40,670 nt of DNA from Anaerolineae bacterium (GCA_023544525.1 JAMJFU010000010.1:1-40670), one strand, 5' to 3'. Shown: positions 19,746 through 29,586, counted from the stretch's first letter. Program-made: numbers and translations. The notes: generated by a model from the sequence alone, not told the origin.

Positions 19746-19910
19746 AACGGTGAGTGGCCACCGTGCCACGACTACTCCTGACTCCTCACTTCTACCTTCA
19801 GGATATCACAAAAATCCCTTTCCTACCGCAGGGGATGGTTGGAATTGCCTACGAGAAGAGTTGGAAGAGTTGGAGCTGGGACGCAACGGGGCAGGCGCAC
19901 GGCAAGGGAA

Positions 19911-19941
19911 AAGGGGAGAGACCTGGCGGGCCTCTCCCCTT
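19911..19941. terminator. Terminator-like hairpin downstream of the cytochrome operon
   Basis: AAGGGGAGAG...CTCTCCCCTT. Confidence 0.5.
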
Positions 19942-20007
19942 CTGACGTCAGACCGGGACCCTATAGAGATTGTGGTAAAGCCTCAGCAACGTACCCGCTT
20001 TCCGCTG

Positions 20008-22389
20008 TCAGCGCAGGATCACGGGCAAGTAGATATGGTATGGATAGCCCGCTACCACGCATAGCATATTACTCAACCCCGATTCGCATTCGGTGTACGT
20101 TGAGGTAACATAGTAGCAGTACTGCTCACCTGGTGTAAGGCCGGAATCGGTATAGGTGGTGACGGTGCCCGTTTCTGCGATGAACTGGTATTTTCCCGCC
20201 TGGTCGTAGTACAGCCGGTAGCCGGTGACTTGACTGTCTGCTGTGTGTTCATCGCTCCAGGCCAGGGTGGCTTCGGCCGGTCCGGCCTGTGCCGACAGCA
20301 GGTTCGGGACGGGTGGCTGGCAGACGGGTGGGACTACTTCGATGGCGGCCTGGGCCATCAGATAGGGCGCAGCTCCGGGGACGTCCTTGTTGTGGGTCCA
20401 CAGATCCCAGATGGTGTCGCCCCAGGCCCGGAGTTGCTCGAAGAAGGCATCGGTCTGCACCACATAGGCCTCAGGGGGCAGGGTCAGCTGGCCCGGCGTG
20501 GCATTGATCTCGTGCCGCAGGAACTGGATATACTCGCGGCTGGTGGTCTGGTAGTAGAGGTTGACCTCGATGGCGTCTGGATTCAGCCCGGCGGGCAGCG
20601 AGACGCTGACGTCGTCGTATCCCCCGGCATACTCGGCTGCTGAGAAATAGTCGGGACGTGAAACCCCTTCCCAGACCGGATCGACCAGCCGTTCGTCGGC
20701 CTCGTCGATGAGGAAGCCCTTAGGCGGGATGCGGTTGTCCTTGTAGCGGCCAGTCGACAGCACAAAGTGGAACGTCGTCTCACCCAGAGCGGGGTCCAGC
20801 GAGGTCTTGGCCTCGTAGACCAGCGCATCCACGTGCTCCTCGTTGATGCCCAAAGGTGCTCCTGGTAACCCCTTGAGGGTGCCGACGGCCGCGTCGTAGG
20901 GATTGATCTCGTAAATGAGCGCACCGAGGGCGTAGGCGCGGATGTTGACAAACATACGCCTGCCCTCGGGATAGCCACTGATCAGTTTGTGACCTGTCTG
21001 GTTCTGGATCCGGAAGTGCAGCGTATCGGTGCCAGAATCATAGGCGGCGTTCTGGATGGTGGCCGCCAGGTCCAGCTGCTGTTTGGCCCGATCTGAACCG
21101 GCCAACAGCATCGTCGGGGTAATGCCCACGCCCTGCTCCAGGTCCAGTGTCAGGGTCAACGCCCCCTGGTACAGCAGATCATGGTTCGTCTGGTCATAGT
21201 TCGGCGAACCGGGAATGGCACTGGCCAGCACCCACGAGACCCAGGCGTTGCCGCCGGTCAGGTCATGGAGCGGCTGGCCGCTGAGGGGGTGCTCTACGCT
21301 CCCGTCGGGGCGCAGGATGGCATTGTTGCTGTCCGAACCCTGCCCGACCACGTCACGCATGTGGCAGTCCTGGCACTTGGCGATGTAGTCGTTGGCGTAG
21401 GAGGTTTCGAACTGGTCCGGCGCAAAGGGCCCCAGGCCGGGGGCCCCAGCCTGCTGGCCGTAGGCCGAGATGGCAAATTCGGACCAGGTGCGCTCGACGT
21501 GAAAGTAAGAGTAGGCAGGGTCCAGCTCCGTGGGGAGCGGATCCGTCGGATCGGCGCCCAGGTTGTGGAGGGCAGGGTTCGACACGTCGTGGCAGCTATT
21601 GCAGAAGTAGCGGCTCTTGTGGTAGCGGCTGTAGAGCCGGTCGTGTCCCTCCTGCGCATCGGCAAAGGAGGCACGCCTCGGTTCTAGCTCGCTCACAAAG
21701 TACTGACCGCCCGCGTTTTCGACGTAGGCTGGGCTCACGGGCCGGTTGTCGGGGCCAAAGAAGGGATCGCCGTTGAACAGCAGCGTACCCTGCGCCTGGA
21801 TGACGTCTTCATTATAGGTCAGCAGGGCTTCATCCGCCGACGGCCAGTCGCTGAGATTGGTCTCATCCCAGTAGTTGAGCCAGTCGTTCCCCTCCCGCAT
21901 GCCGGCGTAGGTGTCCTCGAAGAATGGGTCGTACATGCGGTGACAGAAGTCGCAGGTCAACCCGTCAAAGTCGTCGAGGCGCATGGCCGAGGCGTTGGCC
22001 GGGTCCGACCGCCCCCCCAGCCACCCAGCCGGGAAGTGGCAGCGCTCGCAGATGTCCCCCGCATTGGGGTTGCCGTCGAGCGCATACATCGAGTCCTGGA
22101 TGGCGACGGTCATGGCCGGCCACAGCAAAAAGTCGCGAGCGGCCTGGGCCATCATCGAGCCGTTCCAGTTGAAACCCGGCTCCACTGCCGAGTTGTAGCC
22201 CTGGTGGCAACGAAGGCAAACGTCGGCCTCGTTGATGTCCACATTGTTCTCAGGATTGGGTTGCGTGCCCGGCATCCTCACCAGCGGGTCGTCCTGCACA
22301 GCCGGCGGAGGCTGGGCCAACACTGCCGTGCTGACGAGCGCAAGCGCCGCCAGCACCGCGGCCAGCATGAGACTCCTTTTTCCAAGCAT
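20008..22389 (-). CDS. Secreted pentaheme c-type cytochrome with FN3-like domain and YLP C-terminal tail
   Basis: Signal peptide MLGKRSLMLAAVLAALALVSTAVLA; CLRCH, CERCH, CDFCH, CNSCH, CQDCH; FN3-like PNLLSAQAGPAEATLAWSDEHTADSQVTGYRLYYDQAG...; ends YHIYLPVILR. Confidence 0.88.
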   Translation of the reverse strand: MLGKRSLMLAAVLAALALVSTAVLAQPPPAVQDDPLVRMPGTQPNPENNVDINEADVCLRCHQGYNSAVEPGFNWNGSMMAQAARDFLLWPAMTVAIQDSMYALDGNPNAGDICERCHFPAGWLGGRSDPANASAMRLDDFDGLTCDFCHRMYDPFFEDTYAGMREGNDWLNYWDETNLSDWPSADEALLTYNEDVIQAQGTLLFNGDPFFGPDNRPVSPAYVENAGGQYFVSELEPRRASFADAQEGHDRLYSRYHKSRYFCNSCHDVSNPALHNLGADPTDPLPTELDPAYSYFHVERTWSEFAISAYGQQAGAPGLGPFAPDQFETSYANDYIAKCQDCHMRDVVGQGSDSNNAILRPDGSVEHPLSGQPLHDLTGGNAWVSWVLASAIPGSPNYDQTNHDLLYQGALTLTLDLEQGVGITPTMLLAGSDRAKQQLDLAATIQNAAYDSGTDTLHFRIQNQTGHKLISGYPEGRRMFVNIRAYALGALIYEINPYDAAVGTLKGLPGAPLGINEEHVDALVYEAKTSLDPALGETTFHFVLSTGRYKDNRIPPKGFLIDEADERLVDPVWEGVSRPDYFSAAEYAGGYDDVSVSLPAGLNPDAIEVNLYYQTTSREYIQFLRHEINATPGQLTLPPEAYVVQTDAFFEQLRAWGDTIWDLWTHNKDVPGAAPYLMAQAAIEVVPPVCQPPVPNLLSAQAGPAEATLAWSDEHTADSQVTGYRLYYDQAGKYQFIAETGTVTTYTDSGLTPGEQYCYYVTSTYTECESGLSNMLCVVAGYPYHIYLPVILR

Positions 22390-22429
22390 TTGTCCTCCTC
22401 CTTGTGTAGCCTGCAAAGTGGAAAACGGG

Positions 22430-23104
22430 TTACGGACTCACTATCTCTCCTTCAGCCATCTGGATCGAGCGCGTCCCGTAGCTGGCCAGATCGATGGAGT
22501 GGGTCACCAGCAGGGCCGTCACGCCGGTCTCGGTGTGGATGCCGCGGAATAGCTCCATGATTTCGTGTTCGGTGGCCTCGTCCAGATCGCTGGTCGGCTC
22601 GTCGGCCAGAAGCAGTTCCGGCTCGTTCATCAGGGCTCGGGCAATGACCACCCGCTGTTGCTGCCCGCCGGAGAGCTGGCGCGGGAACGATTTGAACTTG
22701 TCGGCCAGGCCCACCTGCTCCAGAAGCTGGGTCGCCCGCTCGTACACGCGCTCCTGGTTCTGCTCGCCGCCAAACATCTTGGGCAGCATGACGTTCTCCA
22801 CGGCGGTCAGCGTCGGCAGCAGGCTGGCAAACTGAAAGACAAAGCCGATCTTTTGGTTGCGCAGCAGGGACTGCTCCTTGTCGGGCAGCTTCCACACCTC
22901 GATGTTGTCCAGGAGGACCTGGCCTGAGGTCGGCCGGGTCAGCCCGGCGACCAGGTTGAGCAGCGTCGTCTTGCCTGAACCTGAGCGTCCGGTGATGACC
23001 ACGAACTCTCCGCGCTCAACGTGCAAGGAGACGTCCCTTACCGCGGGGACGACGACCTCTTTGCTCACCGGATAGATCTTGGAAACTCTATTCAGAGATA
23101 TCAT
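22430..23104 (-). CDS. ABC transporter ATP-binding protein (LolD/MacB type)
   Basis: [55 protein letters not shown]. Confidence 0.94.
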   Translation of the reverse strand: MISLNRVSKIYPVSKEVVVPAVRDVSLHVERGEFVVITGRSGSGKTTLLNLVAGLTRPTSGQVLLDNIEVWKLPDKEQSLLRNQKIGFVFQFASLLPTLTAVENVMLPKMFGGEQNQERVYERATQLLEQVGLADKFKSFPRQLSGGQQQRVVIARALMNEPELLLADEPTSDLDEATEHEIMELFRGIHTETGVTALLVTHSIDLASYGTRSIQMAEGEIVSP

Positions 23105-23108
23105 GGGC

Positions 23109-24302
23109 TCACTCCCTCATCGAGATGGCCGGATCCTGGAGGCTGATCCTCACGGCCGGGATCAAGGCGGCGACGACGACACCAGCCAGGGCCAGTGCCA
23201 GGGCGCCCAGCCCCAGGGCAGCCAGGCCCAGCGGAGCCGGGATGAGGAAGGGTGTCCCCATCAGGCCGACGATCAGCGTCCGGAACAGGTAGATGGCCAG
23301 GATGGCCACGGCGATGCCGGTGACGCCACCGGCCAGGGCCAGGAGGACGGCCTCGAGTATCAATGACTTTAGGACGGTGGTGCGCCGTGCGCCCAGGGCG
23401 CGCATGACGCCGATGTGCCGCCGCCGCTCGTTGACGACCAACGAAAACACGACGGCGATGAGGGCCATGGCCAGCAGCCAGATGATGCCCAGCAGGGCCA
23501 CCACGCTGTTCAGCAAGCTCAGGAGCTGCTCACGCTGGCCCTTGAACAGCTTGTTGGTCTCCAGAGGCGTCACGCCTGGGATGGCCGCATCGATCTCTGC
23601 AGCTACCTGCTCGACGTTAGCGTCCGTGCTGACTTTGACCATGACCGAGGATATCGTGCGGGGCGGGATGTCCATGACCTTGACTGCCTCCGTGACCGAC
23701 GCGCGCGCGATCTCGAACGCTGTGTCAAAGGTAAAGAACATGCTCTGGTCCAGTCCTGTGCCTGTCGGGTCGAGGCTGCCTGCCAGATCCAGGGCATACC
23801 CGTAGACCAGCAGCACGCCTTCGTCCCTGGGCACGTACACCAGGCTGCCGCCGACCGCCTCCCCCACCTCGAGACCACCGTCGAGGTTCTTCTCCAGCCA
23901 AGGTGTCAGGGTAAAGTCGGTCTCTGGCTCGTAGGCGATGAGGAACATCTCGGGCACGGAGCAGCAGGTCGCCCCGCGCAGTGTGGATAGGTAGAGCTGG
24001 GGTGAGGTCGCTACCACGCCGGGCACGGCCGCAACCTGGTCCTTGATGGTGTCGGGCATCCAGCAGTGGACGGGGATGCCCATCAGCAGCGCGCTCTCCA
24101 GGCGTTGCTCGTGCCCTTCCGGGATGACGATGATGTCCGCGCCCAGCCGCTCCAAGGCCAGCTGCAGGCTGGTATTGGCGCCGCGGATGACCAGCGTGGA
24201 CGAGATGACGAAACCGGCCATCAGCGCCGCGCAGAAAAAGACAACCCAACCACGGAAAGAGTTGCCTGTCGCGTTGCGGATGGCAAGGCGGATCATTTGC
24301 AC
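23109..24302 (-). CDS. ABC transporter permease, FtsX/MacB fold
   Basis: N-terminal TM, large extracytoplasmic domain, three C-terminal TM segments; VVNERRRHIGVMRALGARR; 4 bp from the ATPase gene. Confidence 0.9.
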   Translation of the reverse strand: MQMIRLAIRNATGNSFRGWVVFFCAALMAGFVISSTLVIRGANTSLQLALERLGADIIVIPEGHEQRLESALLMGIPVHCWMPDTIKDQVAAVPGVVATSPQLYLSTLRGATCCSVPEMFLIAYEPETDFTLTPWLEKNLDGGLEVGEAVGGSLVYVPRDEGVLLVYGYALDLAGSLDPTGTGLDQSMFFTFDTAFEIARASVTEAVKVMDIPPRTISSVMVKVSTDANVEQVAAEIDAAIPGVTPLETNKLFKGQREQLLSLLNSVVALLGIIWLLAMALIAVVFSLVVNERRRHIGVMRALGARRTTVLKSLILEAVLLALAGGVTGIAVAILAIYLFRTLIVGLMGTPFLIPAPLGLAALGLGALALALAGVVVAALIPAVRISLQDPAISMRE

Positions 24303-24347
24303 AGAATTGCCTCCTGTACGGAAACTGTGATACCGGCCATGACGATG

Positions 24348-25544
24348 CTATTCTCGCATGGACAATGCCGGTTCTTGCTGGCTGAGCCTCGATGCCGGGA
24401 TCCAGGCTGCCACCGTGACACTCAGCACAGCTAGCGCCAACCCCGCCACGATCAGCCCGGCGAGTATAGGCGCAGGTGGCAGCGTGATCAGGATGCCAGC
24501 GGCTCGGGCGATCTGCTTCTGAAAGAGCCCCGCGGCAAGCACGGCCAGGCCGATGCCGGCCAGGCCCCCTGACAGGGCCAGCACGATCCCTTCGGCCAGC
24601 AGGGTCTGGAGGACCAATCTGCTGGTCGCGCCCAGCGCCCGCAGCGTCCCGATCTCCCGTTGCCGCGCGTTGGCGGCCAGCGAAAAGACCAGGCCCATGA
24701 AGAGCGTCGACAGCAGCCAGGTCAGGCCGGCCAGGGCCAGCACTGTGCGCAACAGGCCGACCATCTGGGCCCGCTGCGTTTGGAAAAAGCCGGTACTCTC
24801 GATCGGTACCACGCCGGGCACCTGTTCCAGGATCCGAACCGCCACCTCGTGGGGGTCGCTGCCCAGCCGGACCTTGACCATGGCGCTGGAGATGCTCTCG
24901 GGCGCTATCTGAAACGGCGGCCGGGGTTGGTTCTGCACCTGCTCCAGGATGGCCAGCGCGGTGTCAAAGCTGACAAACAGGGTTTGGTCGACGTCGCCGC
25001 CCGTCTCCTGCAGGGTCCGCACCAACTTGAGCGGATAACCATAAACCTGCATCTTGTCGCCGCCATCCGGGATCGACACGGCTGCACCGCCAATCGCCTC
25101 GCCCAGGCGCAGGTTGCCAACGGGATCGTGGTCCAGCCAGGGTTTGAGCACAAAGTCGGAGCGCGGATCATAGGCTACCAGGTACATTTCGGGCAAGGCG
25201 CAGTAGGGGCTGTCGGTCAGGGTCGAAAGATAGAGCTGAGGCGTGATGGCCTCCACCCCTTCCACGGCCCTGACCCGATCCATATAGGCCCGGGGCATCC
25301 AGCGAGCGGTGATCATGCCCACCAGGTGCGCACCGTCAAAGTCCTGAGACATCGTGCCCCAGGGGATGACCATGATGTCGGCGCCCATGCGGCTCAGATT
25401 CTGCCTCAGGCCACTCTCTGCGCCGCGCACGACCAGCGTCGCCGACAGGCTCAGGCCGGCCACCAGCGCGGCGCAGACCAGGATGGCCCCGCTCCTGAAC
25501 AGGTTGCCCAGGATGTTTCTCCAGACCAACCTGGCTCTGGTCAA
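24348..25544 (-). CDS. ABC transporter permease, FtsX/MacB fold (paralog)
   Basis: AANARQREIGTLRALGATSRLVLQTLLAEG; same architecture as the downstream permease. Confidence 0.9.
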   Translation of the reverse strand: MTRARLVWRNILGNLFRSGAILVCAALVAGLSLSATLVVRGAESGLRQNLSRMGADIMVIPWGTMSQDFDGAHLVGMITARWMPRAYMDRVRAVEGVEAITPQLYLSTLTDSPYCALPEMYLVAYDPRSDFVLKPWLDHDPVGNLRLGEAIGGAAVSIPDGGDKMQVYGYPLKLVRTLQETGGDVDQTLFVSFDTALAILEQVQNQPRPPFQIAPESISSAMVKVRLGSDPHEVAVRILEQVPGVVPIESTGFFQTQRAQMVGLLRTVLALAGLTWLLSTLFMGLVFSLAANARQREIGTLRALGATSRLVLQTLLAEGIVLALSGGLAGIGLAVLAAGLFQKQIARAAGILITLPPAPILAGLIVAGLALAVLSVTVAAWIPASRLSQQEPALSMRE

Positions 25545-25960
25545 ACGACCTCGGCCTCCCGGCCCCAGGAAAAGACAACGGTCACCAGGCTGATGCCTAT
25601 GACCAGTGCCCCCATAAAGATGAGCGCTGGTTTCATCGTCGAGACGCAGGGCATGTCAGGGTTCATGCACACGCCGATGAGGCTCGTGGGCAAGAGGATG
25701 GCCAAGGCACCCAGCGTTGTGCCGGTGATGCCCAGGATGCGGCGAGATTCTTTGCGCTGGCTAAAGCCCATCATCAGCCCCACAGCCAGCAGGGGCAAGC
25801 CCAGGCCCAGCTCAGCGCGGCCGGTCCAGTGGCACTTCATAGAGATCTGCCGGCCGTCGGCCAGGGTCAACATGCGCCCGGCCGACTCACAGTCGGTGAA
25901 CATGGGTACGACGGCGATGGCGATGGCCAGGATGGCGATTGCGGCAGCTGCAAGTTTCAT
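25541..25960 (-). CDS. DUF4418-like small membrane protein
   Basis: MKLAAAAIAILAIAIAVVPMFTDCES... CHWTGRAELGLGLPLLAVGLMM... CMNPDMPCVSTMKPALIFMGALVIG; four hydrophobic segments; stop overlaps the permease start. Confidence 0.75.
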   Translation of the reverse strand: MKLAAAAIAILAIAIAVVPMFTDCESAGRMLTLADGRQISMKCHWTGRAELGLGLPLLAVGLMMGFSQRKESRRILGITGTTLGALAILLPTSLIGVCMNPDMPCVSTMKPALIFMGALVIGISLVTVVFSWGREAEVV

Positions 25961-25991
25961 TCTTTTTCCCTCCCTTGATTGTGCTTGGTTG

Positions 25992-26020
25992 ATTGTATCG
26001 TGCTTTGGTTCCGAAAGCAA
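25992..26020 (-). promoter_or_regulatory. Promoter TTGCTT-17 bp-TACAAT for the DUF4418-FtsX-FtsX-LolD-cytochrome operon
   Basis: Reverse complement of aagcaa (26015-26020) and attgta (25992-25997); about 30 nt upstream of the DUF4418 start. Confidence 0.6.
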
Positions 26021-26590
26021 GTACGATGATTGACGTAAGCCAGATAATTACATTTTGCCTTTGAGACAGGGCAGGGAAACCCAACCCCTACCACGAGGTC
26101 ACTCGTAGGGGCGCGGTCATCGCGCCTGGGATGGTCCAGTTGGCCAAATGCAATTATCCCAATGACATAGGTCCGGCTCTTGCAGGGGCGTCATTGCCAG
26201 GGAGGGGATCGGGTGCGGCGACCTTGCACCCGCAGAGGGCCATAGCTTCGGCCGAGGGACAGGCCCAGGAGGGACAGGATCCTGTCACTGCAACCGGTGA
26301 ACGGGTCTCCGGTGAGCAAGGGAAAGATCGCTTGCCCTCGGTTGCCCTCGGGGCGGGCATCGCTCGCAAACGGCACCTGCCGCTCGCGACGACAAGCGTG
26401 TCTTCTCCTGCATAGTTGACACCGTGGGCCACGTACTATGGGCACTGAGGCTGGACGGGAGGTTGGGCGACCTGGCGCCAAGCCTGGTGGCTGGCGCAAG
26501 GCACCTATCCTCCACTGCTGAGAGCCTGCCCGTCTCTTCCCGATGGTCACGGCGCTTACTCTGGAGACAATGGCTTTCTGTAGCCCGCTG

Positions 26591-27085
26591 CTACCAGGCT
26601 ACCACGTGTTCCAGTTTGAGGTCGCCGACGGCGATGGTGACCGGCCGGTGCGACTGGATGGCGTTGCTCGTGTTGCGGTAGAGCACGTAGTACGTGCGCC
26701 CGGGCTCCACGCGATGGTTGTGAAGCCCCATGATGGTCACGTCCACGATCTCGCCCGTGTCTTCGGCGATGAGCATTGGTGCCGTCTCGGAATAGTGCCC
26801 AAAGTTGGCCGCTTTGCCCTCGTCGACGACCCGGTAGCGCAGCTCGACCATGCCGCCGTCAGCGGTCACGGCCAGGAAGGCAAAACGCACGCCGAACTTT
26901 TCCTCGATCTCGCTGTTGACCGGCATGTTGCCCGGCTCCCATTGCGGCTCGGGTCTGAAGGCTTGCCATCCCCAAAGGGAACCACCTACGAGCAGCACCA
27001 GACCCAGAGCCAGGGCAAAGTGGTTGATGTTGAGCCCCATTGGCCCGCGCCAGGCCTTGACTGTAGCTACCGATTTGTTCATCAT
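26591..27085 (-). CDS. Membrane-anchored protein of unknown function
   Basis: N-terminal TM FALALGLVLLVGGSLWGW, then FGVRFAFLAVTADGGMVELRYRVVDEGKAANF...VDVTIMGLHNHRVEPGRTYYVLYRNTSNAIQSHRPVTIAVGDLKLEHVVAW. Confidence 0.75.
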   Translation of the reverse strand: MMNKSVATVKAWRGPMGLNINHFALALGLVLLVGGSLWGWQAFRPEPQWEPGNMPVNSEIEEKFGVRFAFLAVTADGGMVELRYRVVDEGKAANFGHYSETAPMLIAEDTGEIVDVTIMGLHNHRVEPGRTYYVLYRNTSNAIQSHRPVTIAVGDLKLEHVVAW

Positions 27086-27175
27086 GAGTTCCCCCTCATG
27101 CTCTCGTATCAGTGTTTTGGTAGGGCCAGGGCTTGCGAGCTTAGCGCAAGCCCTGGCCGCTTACTAGTAGCGCTC

Positions 27176-29515
27176 TTATGGGTTGCGCGAGATGACGGGC
27201 AGGTAGATGGTGAACGTAGCAGCTTGCGCGTCTATCTCTACCGTGGCCGACGCTGTGGGTCCCCAGAAGCCCAAGCTGTCCAGGGCCCGTGCGTAGAAGG
27301 TGTACTCCCCGGTAGGCCAGGCACTGACGTCGACCGTGCCGACCAGCACCTCGTTCGGGGTATCGAATACCCCATCCGCTGCCTCCAGTGGCGTGCCCAT
27401 TCCCTCTCCGGGATCGGCATCGACGAACCATTCCGCTCCAACGACGTTGGACAGGAGGTTGGGATCGCCTGCCGCGCCCGAGATCTCAACGGTCGGCACC
27501 CCGGCGACTGCGATCTCGGCCGTCGCCGTCCTGGCGGCCACGTTGAAGGTGACCGTCAGCGTGGCGATGACGGGTCCTTCGGTGTCTACCAGGCCGCGGT
27601 CGATGGTGATGATTGCCTCACCAAAGGTGGTTCCCCAGTTGCCGGCCGCGTCCAGGCCGTGCACGTACACGGTGTGGTCGCCCTGGGCCAGGTATAGGAA
27701 ACTGGCGACGGGGATGTCAAAGTAGACGCCCTCTGTGATCTCGTCGAACAGGCCGTCCGAGGGGAAGAGATCAAAGCCGCTGCCGTCGGGCCCTATCGTG
27801 TCGATGAACGCTTCGGCATTGGCCAGCAGCGATTGCGCCTCGGCCACCAGGGGATCGGAGATCGTGCCTTCCAGGCGTACGGAAGTCACCGGTGGCGCAC
27901 CAGACAGGTCGAGCAGTGCCGGCGTGAGACTGGCCGCGGAAACTACGGGCCCGCTCTGGTCCAGGGTCAGGGTGATGACGCCCGCTGGCGCGCTCAGGTT
28001 ACCCAGCGCGTCCTCGGCCACGATGGCGATGGGGTGCAGGCCCTCGGCCAGGGTGCTCAGGTCTGTGATGGTCAGCGTGGCGGTCATGGCCGTGATGGGA
28101 TTGTCGATCCGGGCCAGGAGCATCGCTCGCGCGGTAGTGGTGATGGAGTACGTGGCAGCCACGACGTTGTTGCGGCCCGTGCTGTGGTCGTCGCCGGTGG
28201 CCCGCAGGAGCACCGGCTTCGTGCCGTTGCTGGGCTCAGGCGACAGGCTCATGCCCGTTACCCTTGGGCCAGCGTAGTCCAGATTGAGCACTGCCGAGCC
28301 CACCGGCCCCCAACCGTTGGCATCCAGGCCGCGTACGTAGAACACGAGGAAGCCGCTTGGCCAGCTTGCCGGCAGTTCGCCGGCTGCGAACGAGTACGTT
28401 GCTCCACCGCCGCCCATTGTCATGGGAGTTCCACTGCCTGGCGAGCCCACCGTGTTGATAAAGAACTCAGCACTAGTCGCCGCTGGAGTAAAGCCAGCGC
28501 TTAGGGTCACGGGTTCATCGCCCTGCGTCGGGTTGGGACCGACCAGCACGTTGCTGGCCACCGGGCCGGCCGTGGCCGTTGCCGTCGAGACAGCGTTTAG
28601 GAAGGTCATCATGCCGCGGTGCAGGAGCAGGTTCGTGTCATACAGCGCGTAGCGCTGGTCCTGCACAGCCGCAATCGGGATGGTCGCCAGGGCGTCCACC
28701 GTCTGGCCGGCGGCGATGGTGTCGGCCACCACCCCGTAGCCGGCCGGGAGCGGCTGGCCGTCGGAGGCGATGATCTGCTGCTCCAGGCCGAGGAGCCCCA
28801 TCCAGTGGCTCTCCAACCCGGCGTTGACGTAGCGCAGCAGGATCGTCTGGCCAGGGATGACGTCGATGGCGGGCACGGCCGGATAGGCTTGGCCGTTGAT
28901 CAGCCCGTAGCGCGGCGCATACTCGTACAGATTGAAGTTGAGTGGGTCGAGGTTCAAGAGCGGGTCGACTTCACCCAGCACCAGCAGCCATTCGTCGTCG
29001 TAGGTGCCCGGGGCCAGCGTAGGACTCACGACCAGGGCGCCGTAGAGACCCATGGCCACCTGGCGCGGGCCCTCTGCCGTCAGGCCTGCCTCGTAGAGGA
29101 AGGTGCCGCTGTAGGCGAGGGTAAAGCTGTAGGTCGCTGTCCCGCCCGGTGGCACGCCGTCCAGGTCGGGCAGCAGGTCCTGCCCGGGGAAGGCCAGCGC
29201 GACCGTGAAGGGCAGCGAGTTGGTCAGCGTCACCACCATCGTCTCGCCCTCGTTGCCAAGCAGCAGCGGCCCCGGCACCGTGGCCGAGATACCTGCACTG
29301 CTGGCGAAACCCCAGGTGTGGACGAGTGCGCTGTCCGGCATGCTGAGCTCACCGTGCGTGGCCCACAGCTCGCAGGTTGTAGTGCCAAGGCCGTCCGAAG
29401 TGCAACTGCTAGGCGGTAGGTCGGCCATGGCCGGAGCGGCGAAGAGCAGGGATGCCACCGCCAGCAGCAGGAACAGACCGCCCAGGAGAGCCAGGGAACG
29501 GATTCTTGTTCTCAT
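27176..29515 (-). CDS. Multicopper-oxidase-fold protein C, catalytically degenerate, with Ig-like repeats and YLP tail
   Basis: Signal peptide; cupredoxin-like LTNSLPFTVALAFPGQD / YSGTFLYEAGLTAEGPRQVAMGLYGALVV paralogous to the next gene; Ig-like modules; ends FTIYLPVISRNP. Confidence 0.78.
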   Translation of the reverse strand: MRTRIRSLALLGGLFLLLAVASLLFAAPAMADLPPSSCTSDGLGTTTCELWATHGELSMPDSALVHTWGFASSAGISATVPGPLLLGNEGETMVVTLTNSLPFTVALAFPGQDLLPDLDGVPPGGTATYSFTLAYSGTFLYEAGLTAEGPRQVAMGLYGALVVSPTLAPGTYDDEWLLVLGEVDPLLNLDPLNFNLYEYAPRYGLINGQAYPAVPAIDVIPGQTILLRYVNAGLESHWMGLLGLEQQIIASDGQPLPAGYGVVADTIAAGQTVDALATIPIAAVQDQRYALYDTNLLLHRGMMTFLNAVSTATATAGPVASNVLVGPNPTQGDEPVTLSAGFTPAATSAEFFINTVGSPGSGTPMTMGGGGATYSFAAGELPASWPSGFLVFYVRGLDANGWGPVGSAVLNLDYAGPRVTGMSLSPEPSNGTKPVLLRATGDDHSTGRNNVVAATYSITTTARAMLLARIDNPITAMTATLTITDLSTLAEGLHPIAIVAEDALGNLSAPAGVITLTLDQSGPVVSAASLTPALLDLSGAPPVTSVRLEGTISDPLVAEAQSLLANAEAFIDTIGPDGSGFDLFPSDGLFDEITEGVYFDIPVASFLYLAQGDHTVYVHGLDAAGNWGTTFGEAIITIDRGLVDTEGPVIATLTVTFNVAARTATAEIAVAGVPTVEISGAAGDPNLLSNVVGAEWFVDADPGEGMGTPLEAADGVFDTPNEVLVGTVDVSAWPTGEYTFYARALDSLGFWGPTASATVEIDAQAATFTIYLPVISRNP

Positions 29516-29586
29516 GTCAGTGTTCTCCATTCTCTGTGGACTGCCGAGAGAAAGTCCGTTAGTTCTTTTCGTCTTCATTGGGCACC

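Noticed and set aside
24660-26033. 457-aa plus-strand ORF
   Set aside because: Antisense to the FtsX permease and DUF4418 genes; low-complexity composition, no recognisable domain
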